A stretch of 33,219 bases of DNA from Lachnoanaerobaculum saburreum DSM 3986. GTDB lineage: Bacteria; Bacillota; Clostridia; Lachnospirales; Lachnospiraceae. The DNA is taken from assembly GCF_000185385.1 (NCBI RefSeq), contig NZ_GL622296.1, positions 629,903 to 663,121 on the forward strand, in the 5' to 3' direction. Of this stretch, positions 1-7,969 are shown one piece after another. The position numbers and the translations under genes were made by a program. Position 1 is the stretch's first letter; each line of letters opens with the position of its first letter. Under the pieces are notes generated by a model. That model was not told the DNA's origin and searched no databases. It was given only the letters and a program-made list of their open reading frames with translations.

Positions 1-27
1 TTTATTAGATTTTATGAAAGGAGATCT

Positions 28-258
28 ATGACCGAGTTTAAAAGAAAGTGTCCTTATTGCGGTAAGTTGATGGAAAAAGGGAAGATACCTCCGAGAAATT
101 ATACGCTTAAGTGGAAGAGTGAGGATGGAAACAGAAGCGGTTTAAATTATTTATTTAATCTTGATAAAAAGGATATAATCCTTGCTTCTGTGTGGAACAA
201 TATTTATTGTACAGGCTACCTTTGCAGAAGATGTAAGAAAATAATAATTGATATATGA
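28..258 (+). CDS. DUF6487-like zinc-ribbon small protein
   Basis: A 76-residue protein with a CPYCGK motif near residues 8-13 and a second pair (CRRCKK) near the C-terminus. Together these make a four-cysteine zinc ribbon split by a central segment rich in W, K and L. This layout matches the small PF20097/DUF6487 proteins that are common in Clostridia and whose function is not known. The start at 28 is supported by an AAGGAG ribosome site at 19-24. No signal peptide or membrane segment is visible, so it is probably cytosolic. It lies just upstream of the TetR promoter and is not obviously co-transcribed with it. The gene looks complete. The family assignment is from pattern recognition only. 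Confidence 0.75.
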   Translation: MTEFKRKCPYCGKLMEKGKIPPRNYTLKWKSEDGNRSGLNYLFNLDKKDIILASVWNNIYCTGYLCRRCKKIIIDI

Positions 259-277
259 TGAAAGTTATATGACCATG

Positions 278-312
278 ACTATATACTTTTCTTGACAGGA
301 AAAGTATATAGT
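278..312. repeat. Perfect 14-bp inverted repeat enclosing a -35 box
   Basis: ACTATATACTTTTC at 278-291 is repeated as its exact reverse complement at 299-312. The 7-base centre TTGACAG contains the -35 hexamer of the tetR promoter. There is no T-run after it, so it is a poor terminator for the gene upstream. An operator for a second regulator is more likely. Confidence 0.75.
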
Positions 313-320
313 GCTAATAT
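292..320 (+). promoter_or_regulatory. SigmaA-type promoter of the tetR gene
   Basis: TTGACA at 292-297, a 17-base spacer, and TAATAT at 315-320. This is near consensus. The expected transcript start, around 327, lies just ahead of the first GTGACA-N3-TGTCAC palindrome, so a repressor bound there would block initiation. Confidence 0.8.
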
Positions 321-329
321 ACACATCAG

Positions 330-344
330 GTGACAGGGTGTCAC
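330..344. promoter_or_regulatory. TetR operator copy 1 (GTGACA-N3-TGTCAC)
   Basis: A perfect 6-3-6 palindrome with centre GGG, immediately after the predicted transcription start. The same arms occur again at 404-418. The two copies flank the leader of a TetR-family gene, which suggests autoregulation. Confidence 0.75.
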
Positions 345-403
345 TAAAATAAATTATTTATATAATAAGGCAACTGTGTTTGCCTATATTTTTACCGAAT
401 AAA

Positions 404-418
404 GTGACATGATGTCAC
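404..418. promoter_or_regulatory. TetR operator copy 2 (GTGACA-N3-TGTCAC)
   Basis: A perfect 6-3-6 palindrome with centre TGA, starting 74 bases after copy 1 (about seven helical turns). It overlaps the upstream ATG codons at 409 and 412 and ends just before the AAGGAG ribosome site at 424-429. This favours the GTG at 436 as the real start of the regulator. Confidence 0.75.
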
Positions 419-435
419 TATTTAAGGAGAAGGGT

Positions 436-1056
436 GTGCCAAGTACAAGGTTTGAAAATTTAGCGGAAGAGAAAAAAGAAAAGATAATAGAAGCTGCAAT
501 AGAGGAATTTATAGAAAATGGATATGAAAGAGCTTCTATAAACAGCATTATAAAAATGGCGGATATATCCAGAGGCAGCTTTTATACATATTTTGAAGAT
601 AAGGACGATATTTTAAGTTATATAATAAATTCTTTTACAGCTAAATCAACAGAGTTTATTATAAATACTTTAAAAGAATCGAATGGAGATATAATAGAAA
701 TGATGATAAGGCTCTATGATATTCATATTAAGTTTAAAAAAGAGCATCCGAATTCAATTTTATCTTTATTTAATACAATGGCTGAAAGAGTATTTTCTTT
801 AAAAAAAGCATATTCAGATAAGGAGATCATAGATCATGACTTCTTTAAAAGTAAGAACGGAGAAAGATTGTGTGAGTTATTATGGGAAAACAGCAATGAA
901 CATTTAAAAAAATATACAAGACAAAAATTTACATCATTGGTAGAGCTTATATTTGCGGTTGCATTCAAATCGGTAATTACGACGGAAATATGCGGGGAAT
1001 CAGCAGCAAGAAATCAGATGGTTGATTGGCTTGGATTTATAAAGAATGGTATATAA
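436..1056 (+). CDS. TetR/AcrR family transcriptional regulator
   Basis: A TetR-type repressor of about 206 residues. The N-terminus reads VPSTRFENLAEEKKEKI and leads into a helix-turn-helix (ISRGSFYTYFEDKDDI), which is the classic TetR recognition helix; the rest is an all-helical ligand/dimer domain. ATG codons at 409 and 412 are in frame. GTG 436 is preferred because AAGGAG lies at 424-429 and because close relatives begin at the PSTRFENL motif. Two perfect GTGACA-N3-TGTCAC palindromes precede it, so it probably represses itself and the genes downstream. Its stop codon touches the ATG of an RND pump fragment and two TolC-like genes follow, so its original target is likely a multidrug efflux operon. 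The inducer is unknown. Confidence 0.9.
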   Translation: MPSTRFENLAEEKKEKIIEAAIEEFIENGYERASINSIIKMADISRGSFYTYFEDKDDILSYIINSFTAKSTEFIINTLKESNGDIIEMMIRLYDIHIKFKKEHPNSILSLFNTMAERVFSLKKAYSDKEIIDHDFFKSKNGERLCELLWENSNEHLKKYTRQKFTSLVELIFAVAFKSVITTEICGESAARNQMVDWLGFIKNGI

Positions 1057-1488
1057 ATGTTTACAATTCCGTTTTCACTGATTGGTGCATTCGGTCTGTT
1101 GTGGGCATTTAATGTATCAATAAGTATGGTATCTATGATAGGTTTTCTTATGATGGTGGGTACTGTAATAAACAACGGTATTCTGTATGTAGATACTGTC
1201 AATCAGTATAAAATGGAGATGCCTTTAGATAAAGCTTTGGTAGAAGCAGGTGCCACCAGAATAAGACCTATCTTACTTACTACACTTACCACAGTAATCT
1301 CTATGATTCCTATGGCACTTGGCTATGGTAATGATATGTTACAAGGATTGGCGTTAGTTAATGTGGGAGGACTTATAGCATCAACATTATTATCATTGCT
1401 TTTACTGCCTACATTGTATAAAATGATTGATAAGGCAGGAAGAAGAGCAACAGGAGAAAGTTTAACAGAAGGGTTGGATATAGACTGA
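1057..1488 (+). pseudogene. C-terminal remnant of an RND efflux transporter (AcrB/HAE1-like)
   Basis: Only about 143 residues of a protein normally around 1,000 residues long. It corresponds to the last three transmembrane helices of AcrB-type pumps: PFSLIGAFGLL, then SMVSMIGFLMMVGTVINNGI, then RIRPILLTTLTTVISMIPMALG, then the final hydrophobic helix and a charged tail. The TetR stop (1054-1056) directly abuts this ATG and no ribosome site is visible, so the ATG is probably an internal methionine exposed by a deletion. The reading frame is intact and its TGA overlaps the ATG of the next gene. The periplasmic porter domains, proton-relay helix TM4 and any membrane-fusion protein are absent, so it cannot pump. 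An assembly artefact is an alternative explanation. Confidence 0.85.
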
Positions 1489-2654
1489 TGAATAAAAATA
1501 GAAAAATAAAAACTATGCTGGTACTTGCACTTGCAGGAAGTATAACAGCATCAATACCGGTATTTGCAAGAGAACCGAGATTTGCCAGAAGCAATGAAGA
1601 GTGGGCTACACTTGAAGACAATAATCTTGAGTATGGCGAGATAGAAGATTTGATAGCGGAATACAATGCCACAGTTCGTTCAAATGAAGTGGCTTTGGCA
1701 AAGTTTAAAAGAGACTATGGCAGAACAAATACAGAAGTATCAGATAAGTACAGAGAAAATGCACAAGAGATTTTAGATAATCTGGATGACCCGGATCCAA
1801 GTGATCCGACATATGTTGCAATGCTCTCAAGTGTGGCAACTGCAAGAGCGACGGCACAAAATCTCCTCTCAAGTGCGGATTCGACATTGGAAGATGCGGA
1901 CATTATAAGACTTGGATATGAACAGGCGGAAAAGACTTTAGCACAGACTGCCACTACAAATATGATTTCTTATAAATCAGGTCAAATAGCAATAGAGGTG
2001 GCAAAGGGCAATCTTGAACTTGCAAATATTGCATTAAATACGGCAAATGCAAAGTTAAACGCCGGAACAGGTACAAATATAGATGTACTTAATGCAAAGG
2101 AAAAAGTACTTAACGCACAGAATGCTGTGAACAAGGCGATATCCGATAACAATACGGTACTTAAGAAGCTGCAGGTAATGACAGGGTGGAGCTACAATGC
2201 CTCACCGAATGTAGGAGATATACCTGCTCCGGATATGGACAGAACATTTGATGCGAGTGCCGATTTAAGTAAGGCATTAGAGAATAATTATACTCTTAAA
2301 ATTAATGAAAAGAAACTTGCCAATGCAAGTTCGGATTCTGATAAGCAGAGCCTTAAGTTGACTGTTGAGGACAACAAGAAAAATATAGCAACTGCACTTG
2401 TTGTAGCTGCACAAAATATAGCTTCTGCTAAGGAAAGCTACAATTATGCAAACAGTTTTGCAAGCCTGCAAGAGACTAATCTGGTGACTGCAAATCAAAG
2501 GTTTTCACTTGGAATGATAAGTAAGCTGGAACTTGATACACAAAGGATAACAACGGATAATGCAAAAAGAGCTTTGGAGCAGAGCAGATATGCAATAAAT
2601 CAGGCAATAGCAAACTATGATTGGGCAATAAAAGGACTTGCACCAACATCATAA
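1488..2654 (+). CDS. TolC-like exported protein 1
   Basis: A 388-residue protein with a signal peptide (NKNRKIKT, hydrophobic core, cut near VFA-REP). The long alpha-helical body is rich in A, N, K and D and has the repeated helical-hairpin character of outer-membrane efflux proteins (TolC/OEP). The segments LGYEQAEKTLAQTATTN and ELANIALNTANAKLNAGTGT followed by DVLNAKEKVLNAQNAV are typical of that fold. The ATG overlaps the TGA of the RND remnant, so translation is coupled. A motif near the N-terminus (EEWATLEDNNLEYGEIEDL) recurs in the next gene, showing that the two are paralogues. In a Gram-positive-type genome a TolC homologue has no classical outer membrane to sit in, so its location is uncertain. 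Confidence 0.8.
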   Translation: MNKNRKIKTMLVLALAGSITASIPVFAREPRFARSNEEWATLEDNNLEYGEIEDLIAEYNATVRSNEVALAKFKRDYGRTNTEVSDKYRENAQEILDNLDDPDPSDPTYVAMLSSVATARATAQNLLSSADSTLEDADIIRLGYEQAEKTLAQTATTNMISYKSGQIAIEVAKGNLELANIALNTANAKLNAGTGTNIDVLNAKEKVLNAQNAVNKAISDNNTVLKKLQVMTGWSYNASPNVGDIPAPDMDRTFDASADLSKALENNYTLKINEKKLANASSDSDKQSLKLTVEDNKKNIATALVVAAQNIASAKESYNYANSFASLQETNLVTANQRFSLGMISKLELDTQRITTDNAKRALEQSRYAINQAIANYDWAIKGLAPTS

Positions 2655-2666
2655 GGAGGTTCATAA

Positions 2667-3857
2667 ATGAAAAGGAGAATATTAGCTTTGTCACTTTGTA
2701 TGGCACTTGCCACACCTGTGACATCACTTGCATATGTGAAAAGTCCGGGGAATCCTTCAGAGGTGGGAAAGACACAGGCAGAGTTAAACGGCTACAGTGA
2801 AGAGACTTGGGCAAAACTTATGGACAATACATTGGAATATAGTGAGATAGAGGACTTGGTGAAAAATTTCAATGTAAATATTTCCTCTGCATGGAGCAAG
2901 TTTAATGACAATATAAACAGCTTAAATCTGGCGATAGACACTTTAAGGTCTGCAAAAAGAGAAATGAGCAGTGATGCAACTGCCGCAATGAATAACGGTG
3001 ATATTGTAAATACAATGTTATATAAGGCACAGGGCAAGGGTCTTGGAATGAGTATACAGGCAATGGGTACCGCAAAGGATAAGCTGTCAAGGCAGATAAC
3101 AGCTGCCAATGCTCCTATAAGGAATGCACAGGAGCAGGTGGTATCAGGTGTAAGAGCAATTATGATTGGCTATAAGAATATAGAAAATCAGGAGAAGATA
3201 CTTGACAGTATGATAAATATGTATGAGGAGACTCTGCGTGTTGTAAATCAGACCGGCAGTCTGGGTCTGTCAACGAATACGGATATTATAAAGGCTCAAA
3301 GCGACCTGACAAATGCAAGGGCAAATCTTTTAACTTTGAAGGCGAATAAGGATAAGCTTTATCGTACTCTTATCACTATGTGTGGTTGGTCTCCTGATGC
3401 TGATGTAACTGTTGCGGATATACCTGATGTAAGTGATGATGATATAAATAAGTTAAATCCAAGTGTGGATATAAATACTGCTATAGGAAATAATGCAACG
3501 CTTATAAAGAACAGGCATAATACATCTTCAAAGTCAAGTTCATTTGTGGATGCCAAGCTGTATCAGTCAAGTCAGGATGAGGATATACTGAGGGCAAATA
3601 TAAACGAGCTTTACAATAATATAATCACAGATAATGGCAATCTTGCAGCGGCAAATGCCGGATTGGAGGCATCTAAGGCCACACAGAATGCACTTGATAC
3701 ACAAAAAAGCATGGGTATGATCTCAACGGCACAGTATCTTGGAGGCAGGCTTTCAGTTTTACAAAAGCAGGCAGAGGAAAAGAGTGCAAGACTTCAACTT
3801 AATACCGACTATAACGCATATATGCAGGCATTAGCCGGAAATATTGATATAAAATAA
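2667..3857 (+). CDS. TolC-like exported protein 2
   Basis: A 396-residue paralogue of the gene before it, 12 bases downstream with a strong AAGGAGG ribosome site. The signal peptide is RRILALSLCMALATPVTSLA. The N-terminal block EETWAKLMDNTLEYSEIEDL matches its neighbour almost position for position. The remainder is a long helical, probably coiled-coil body, with a TolC-like section around residues 190-245 (SLGLSTNTDIIKAQSDLTNA, then LYRTLITMCGWSPDA). The CGWS/TGWS patch shared by both paralogues sits at the same place. It probably forms part of a trans-envelope conduit with protein 1. With the RND pump deleted, its partner is missing from this locus. Confidence 0.8.
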   Translation: MKRRILALSLCMALATPVTSLAYVKSPGNPSEVGKTQAELNGYSEETWAKLMDNTLEYSEIEDLVKNFNVNISSAWSKFNDNINSLNLAIDTLRSAKREMSSDATAAMNNGDIVNTMLYKAQGKGLGMSIQAMGTAKDKLSRQITAANAPIRNAQEQVVSGVRAIMIGYKNIENQEKILDSMINMYEETLRVVNQTGSLGLSTNTDIIKAQSDLTNARANLLTLKANKDKLYRTLITMCGWSPDADVTVADIPDVSDDDINKLNPSVDINTAIGNNATLIKNRHNTSSKSSSFVDAKLYQSSQDEDILRANINELYNNIITDNGNLAAANAGLEASKATQNALDTQKSMGMISTAQYLGGRLSVLQKQAEEKSARLQLNTDYNAYMQALAGNIDIK

Positions 3858-3900
3858 AACAAAACTTAAGCAAAAACAATGGTTTAATTCATTTTTATTT

Positions 3901-3908
3901 GCTATAAT
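3901..3908 (+). promoter_or_regulatory. Extended -10 promoter for the coiled-coil protein gene
   Basis: TGC followed by TATAAT (3903-3908) makes an extended -10 element. The -35 region (TGGTTT at 3880-3885, 17-base spacing) is weak. It lies 37 bases ahead of the ATG at 3946, which has its own AAGGAGG site. Confidence 0.5.
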
Positions 3909-3945
3909 CAAGTACAAGTACATCTTAATAAAGGAGGTTTAAGGT

Positions 3946-4497
3946 ATGGGATTTTTAGATCAGTTGGGTGACGTTGCAAAAAGTATCAGTAAATCGGCAG
4001 GCGATTTTGCAAAGCAGGTAGGCGATAAGACAAATGATGCTTTAGAGATTAATAAACTTAATACAAAGATTTCAGCGGAAAATGCGGAGATTGAGAAAGA
4101 AAAGAAAAAATTAAGCGATGCACTTTTTGAAAGATTTTCAAGAGGTGAGGATATTCCCCAAGAAGTTAAGGAGTTTTGTGAGAATATAAAATCACATCTT
4201 ATCAATATAGACGGCTTTAAAGAAGAGATAGAAAAAGTAAAGGCTGCCGCGGCGGAAAGAGCAAATAATCTGAAGGAAGAAGCACAGGATAAGGTGGATG
4301 ACCTTAAAGATGCCGTAAGTGATGTTAAGGATAAGGCACAGGACATTGCGGATAATGTAAAAGATGCGGCACAGGACAAAGCAGATGAAGTAAAGGATGC
4401 GGTATCCGATACTGTAGAAGAAGTAAAAGATCATGCTGAAGATGCAAAGGATGCGGTATCCGATGCTGTAGAAAATGTAAAAGAAGATAATAACTAA
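3946..4497 (+). CDS. Hydrophilic LEA-like / apolipoprotein-like repeat protein
   Basis: A 183-residue, highly charged, cysteine-free protein. Residues 1-45 (GFLDQLGDVAKSISKSAGD) resemble the amphipathic start of small clostridial zinc-ribbon/YtxH-like proteins. Residues about 45-105 are a coiled coil. From about 105 to the end it is a degenerate repeat built from DAVSD, DKAQD and VKDA units with an approximately 11-residue period, like group 3 LEA proteins. The repeat also exists in DNA: AAAGGATGCGGTATCCGAT occurs at 4392-4410 and again at 4446-4464, exactly 18 codons apart. No signal peptide is seen. It has its own promoter and a terminator follows. A membrane-surface or stress-protective role is possible but unproven. 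Confidence 0.7.
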   Translation: MGFLDQLGDVAKSISKSAGDFAKQVGDKTNDALEINKLNTKISAENAEIEKEKKKLSDALFERFSRGEDIPQEVKEFCENIKSHLINIDGFKEEIEKVKAAAAERANNLKEEAQDKVDDLKDAVSDVKDKAQDIADNVKDAAQDKADEVKDAVSDTVEEVKDHAEDAKDAVSDAVENVKEDNN

Positions 4498-4529
4498 ATA
4501 TTGATATTTTTATGAAAGTTCTTTAAAAT

Positions 4530-4564
4530 AAAAAGAGTAAGACCTAAGCGGTTTTGCTCTTTTT
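4530..4564 (+). terminator. Rho-independent terminator
   Basis: A 15-bp stem with two G-U pairs: AAAAAGAGTAAGACC (4530-4544), loop TAAGC, then GGTTTTGCTCTTTTT (4550-4564). The A-tract and T-tract flanks make it usable in both directions. It separates the repeat-protein gene from the ABC importer operon. Confidence 0.8.
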
Positions 4565-4611
4565 GTATAAGAGGAAGTTTGGCTCAAAATAAATATATTT
4601 TGGAGGTTGTT

Positions 4612-5655
4612 ATGAAAAAAAGAATATTGGCGATAATGGCATGTGCATTATTGGCATTGACTGCTTGTGGAAAAACAAATGTAAAAGAGAGTGTCTCATC
4701 CGGTGAAAGCGGCAGCGAGCAGACAACAGTTGCACAGAGTTCTGAAAATGAAAGCAGTCTGGGGACTATAAAGCTTGGAGGATTAAAAGGACCTACAAGT
4801 ATAGGAATGGTTAAACTTTTAGATGATGCAAAGAAGGGAAGCCTTTCATACAGTGTGACCTTTGATATGGAAACGGCACCTGATGTGATGGCACCTAAAC
4901 TGTTAAACGGAGAGGTAGATATTGCAACATTACCTGTAAATATGGGTTCAGTGCTTTTCAATAAATCAGACGGCAAGGTTGTTATGCTTGATGCAAGCAC
5001 ACTTGGTGTACTGTATATACTTGAAAAAGGTGATATGAATATAAAGAGCATTGATGATCTTAAAGGTAAGACGATAGTGGCACATGGTCAAGGTGCAACA
5101 CCGGAGTACTCACTGGGTTATATCCTGTCAGCACATGGCATGGATATAAACAAAGATGTTACTATGGACTGGAAATCATCGGCAGATGAGGTTTTAGCGG
5201 CTGTTGAAAATATGGACAGTGCGGTTGTGATGTTGCCACAGCCATTTGTGACAGTTGCACAGACAAAGATGCCTGGCCTTCAGACAGTACTTGACCTTAC
5301 AAAGGAGTGGGATGCCATAGGAACCGGCGGAAAGCTTATTACGGCCGGAATCTTTGTAAGAAGTGATTTTTTAGAGTCAAACAAGCAGTTGGTAGATGAA
5401 TTTTTAGATGATTATACAGATTCAGTGAAGTGGATCAATGAGAATGTGGAAGAAGCATCCAAACTTGTGGAAGAAAATGATATTATCAAGGCACCTGTTG
5501 CAGCTAAGGCGATACCATATTGCAATCTGGTTTCTATCACAGGTGATGAGATGAAAAAGGATGCCGAGGATTATTTAAAGACACTCTTTGATGCCGATCC
5601 GAAGTCTGTAGGCGGTGCATTACCGGGAGAAGAGTTCTACTATACCGGAAAATAA
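4612..5655 (+). CDS. ABC transporter substrate-binding lipoprotein (NitT/TauT/SsuA-like)
   Basis: A lipoprotein of about 347 residues. The signal is MKKRILAIMACALLALTAC with lipobox LTAC and acylated Cys19, then a Ser/Glu-rich linker. The mature fold is type-II periplasmic binding (NMT1/SsuA-like): KLGGLKGPTSIGMVKLLDDA, NGEVDIATLPVNMGSVLF, LKGKTIVAHGQGATPEYSLG and a helical C-terminus. ATG 4612 is chosen over the upstream in-frame codon because TGGAGG precedes it and the signal peptide begins there. Permease and ATPase genes follow directly, which completes an importer. The ligand cannot be read from the sequence; sulfonates, nitrate, taurine and pyrimidine precursors are all possible for this family. 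Confidence 0.9.
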   Translation: MKKRILAIMACALLALTACGKTNVKESVSSGESGSEQTTVAQSSENESSLGTIKLGGLKGPTSIGMVKLLDDAKKGSLSYSVTFDMETAPDVMAPKLLNGEVDIATLPVNMGSVLFNKSDGKVVMLDASTLGVLYILEKGDMNIKSIDDLKGKTIVAHGQGATPEYSLGYILSAHGMDINKDVTMDWKSSADEVLAAVENMDSAVVMLPQPFVTVAQTKMPGLQTVLDLTKEWDAIGTGGKLITAGIFVRSDFLESNKQLVDEFLDDYTDSVKWINENVEEASKLVEENDIIKAPVAAKAIPYCNLVSITGDEMKKDAEDYLKTLFDADPKSVGGALPGEEFYYTGK

Positions 5656-5656
5656 T

Positions 5657-6409
5657 ATGAAGAAAAGTAAGTTACATAAGACTACAGCAGTGCTTTTGGC
5701 ACTGCTGTTTTGGCAAACGGCGGCAATAATTCTTAACAGATCATTTTTGTTGTCATCACCTGTAGAGGTATTAAAAGCATTGCTTGAACTTGGACTTAGC
5801 AATATTTTTTGGACGGGTATGTGGAGAAGTGTATGTAAAATACTTTTGGGATTTTTAACAGGTGCTGGAGTGGGGATATTCTTTGCAGGGCTGTCATACA
5901 GATTTAATTTATTTGAAGTCTACATTTCACCTTATATTATGGTGATTCGCTCCATACCTGTGGCATCATTTGTAATAATCATACTTATATGGCTTGGAGG
6001 TGAGGGGCTTTCTTTATTTGTATGTTTTTTTATGGTGATGCCGATATTTTATGCCAATACATTGGAAGGACTGAAGTCTGTAGATATGAAGATGATTCAG
6101 ATGGCAAAGATATTTGAACTTGGTAAAAAAGCAAAACTTATATACATATATTTACCTATGTTAGAGTCATTTTTGATATCATCAAGTGTGGCTTCAATGG
6201 GAATTGCTTTTAAATCAGGTATTGCGGCTGAAGTAATAGGCAGACCCAAAGATACCGTCGGATTTTTACTGTTTGATGCGAAGATGTATCTGGATACTTC
6301 AAAGGTATTTGCGATAACGCTTACAGTCATTATATGCAGTGCGATATTTGAAAGACTGGCAGTGATTGTTGTAAAAAAGTTTTTCTATATGTTAAAGAGG
6401 ATTTATTGA
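5657..6409 (+). CDS. ABC transporter permease (SsuC/TauC-like)
   Basis: A membrane protein of about 250 residues with five to six hydrophobic segments. It carries the BPD_transp_1 coupling region around AKIFELGKKAKLIYIYLPML, followed by SSVASMGIAFKSGIAAEVIG, which corresponds to the EAA motif seen in SsuC/TauC/ThiX permeases. The start at 5657 is one base after the stop of the binding-protein gene; an in-frame start inside the previous gene is less likely because it would add a charged 14-residue prefix. The stop overlaps the ATPase start. It forms the translocation pore for the lipoprotein upstream. Confidence 0.88.
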   Translation: MKKSKLHKTTAVLLALLFWQTAAIILNRSFLLSSPVEVLKALLELGLSNIFWTGMWRSVCKILLGFLTGAGVGIFFAGLSYRFNLFEVYISPYIMVIRSIPVASFVIIILIWLGGEGLSLFVCFFMVMPIFYANTLEGLKSVDMKMIQMAKIFELGKKAKLIYIYLPMLESFLISSSVASMGIAFKSGIAAEVIGRPKDTVGFLLFDAKMYLDTSKVFAITLTVIICSAIFERLAVIVVKKFFYMLKRIY

Positions 6410-6954
6410 TGAGGCTGAAAAGTATATGTAAGAGCTTTGGGGATATAGAGGTTTTAAAGGACTTTAACCTAAACATAGCTGAAGGTGAGCATATCGCAAT
6501 TATGGGAAAGTCAGGAAAGGGAAAGACCACTGTTTTAAATATTATAATGGGATTTGAAGTCCCTGATTCGGGGTTTGTTGAAGTCACAAAGGATATTTCT
6601 ACAGTTTTTCAGGAAAACAGACTTTGTGAAGACTTTTTTGCAATCTCAAATGTATGTTTGTTGAAAAAAAATAAAAGTCTTGCAAAAAAAATCTTAGATA
6701 GGCTCGGAATTGACAGCACACAGAAAGTAAAGACTATGAGCGGAGGTCAAAAAAGAAGAGTGGCACTGGCAAGATGCCTTGCAAGAAACGCAGGGCTTTA
6801 TATATTTGATGAGGCACTAAAGGGGCTGGATGACAAGACAAAGGCTGTGGCAATGGATGTTATAAAAGAGTATACTAAGGGAAGGAGTGCAATATTTATC
6901 ACACATGATATAAATGAAGCAAAGGAGTTTGCAGACAGAATAGTGGAGATTTAA
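6409..6954 (+). CDS. ABC transporter ATP-binding protein (short, SsuB/TauB-like)
   Basis: A nucleotide-binding protein of 181 residues. Walker A is GKSGKGKTT (33-41), Q-loop VFQEN (Q68), signature SGGQ (111-114), Walker B YIFDEA (D134, E135), and the H-loop is in ITHD. All ATPase elements are present, yet it is clearly shorter than the usual 240-260 residues, with a compressed helical subdomain and no C-terminal extension. ATG 6409 overlaps the permease TGA; the TTG one codon upstream is less likely. It powers the importer encoded by the two genes before it. Confidence 0.9.
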   Translation: MRLKSICKSFGDIEVLKDFNLNIAEGEHIAIMGKSGKGKTTVLNIIMGFEVPDSGFVEVTKDISTVFQENRLCEDFFAISNVCLLKKNKSLAKKILDRLGIDSTQKVKTMSGGQKRRVALARCLARNAGLYIFDEALKGLDDKTKAVAMDVIKEYTKGRSAIFITHDINEAKEFADRIVEI

Positions 6955-6960
6955 TCAGCT

Positions 6961-7965
6961 ATGAAAATAAAATTGGAAAAGTTATTGGAACGGCAGATAG
7001 AAAGTATAAATCTTTCTGAAGTCTCATATAAGTATGCACCGATATATGCAAAGAATCATTTTGCAAGAGCAAAGGATGAATTTGTTATTTACTGTAGTGA
7101 CAGTGAGAAAAACAAGGGGGTTTTGTGGTTAAAGAATAATGAATATAGGTTTATTCCCATAAATACAGAGGATAGAAGAAGTGCCAATCTGCTTATTAAC
7201 ACAGATGACGGAATAATTTTAATCAGTAAAAACAGGGCATGGAAAATGGGGGAGGATGATAAAGAATTTATCCCCATAAATATAGAGAAGCCTTGTATTG
7301 CGGAAAATATAACAGAGATTTCAACTTTGGGAGAGAGAGGTAAATATCCTGTTATTTGTCGTGTAAGTATGGAGACTATGGCTGCCAACAGCTTTACATT
7401 TTTTAAATATGATAAAGACGAAAATAAGATAAAATTTGAGGATATATTACAGCCGGTATTTACAACAGAAAATACAATGAAAAAATTTTTTAATTCATTG
7501 ATTGAGGCGGACGGGCTTTATCATAAGATGGATTTTAATTATAACTATCCTCAAATTGGAAGTATGATGATAAAGGATGACACTATATATGTATTCTTAG
7601 AGGCTGATATTGTAAATCCGGTCGGACTTAGTACTTATAAATACTATTGGTATGTGGAAATAGCTAAAGACGGAGTTTATAAAAAGAAAATTTGGGGTAA
7701 GGAAAAATTAGAGAAATTACAGGGAAAACATGGAGTCAGAGGGAAATTCAGTGCAGATAAGAAATATCTGATTATATCTCCTATTTTTAAAACAGACGAA
7801 TGGAAAGGTAAACAAAAATTACTAAGGCTTTCCGATTTGGAACTTTTGGATATCACATTGCCAAGAGGATACTCCAAGTTTAGAGTGATGGATATTTTTG
7901 ATGAACATGCATTTATCAGTGATGAGTTAAACAAGATAATACTTTGCAAAATGACAGAGGAGTAA
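6961..7965 (+). CDS. Uncharacterised protein in the ABC operon
   Basis: A soluble protein of 334 residues with no signal peptide, membrane helix or motif that I recognise. The sequence alternates short hydrophobic and charged stretches with many aromatic residues (YKYYWYVEI, GKFSADKKYLIISPIF, LRLSDLELLDITLPRGYSKF). This suggests a beta-rich, possibly propeller-like repeat fold. It begins 6 bases after the ATPase stop and ends 4 bases before the next gene, so it is co-transcribed with the importer and the AI-2E permease. A ligand-sensing or intracellular accessory role is possible, but nothing in the sequence proves it. The gene looks complete. Confidence 0.65.
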   Translation: MKIKLEKLLERQIESINLSEVSYKYAPIYAKNHFARAKDEFVIYCSDSEKNKGVLWLKNNEYRFIPINTEDRRSANLLINTDDGIILISKNRAWKMGEDDKEFIPINIEKPCIAENITEISTLGERGKYPVICRVSMETMAANSFTFFKYDKDENKIKFEDILQPVFTTENTMKKFFNSLIEADGLYHKMDFNYNYPQIGSMMIKDDTIYVFLEADIVNPVGLSTYKYYWYVEIAKDGVYKKKIWGKEKLEKLQGKHGVRGKFSADKKYLIISPIFKTDEWKGKQKLLRLSDLELLDITLPRGYSKFRVMDIFDEHAFISDELNKIILCKMTEE

Positions 7966-7969
7966 TATT

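Noticed and set aside
3960-4379. Minus-strand frame of 139 codons opposite the LEA-like protein
   Set aside because: Low-complexity Ser/Leu/Ala translation, the mirror of a Lys/Asp/Ala repeat; no ribosome site.
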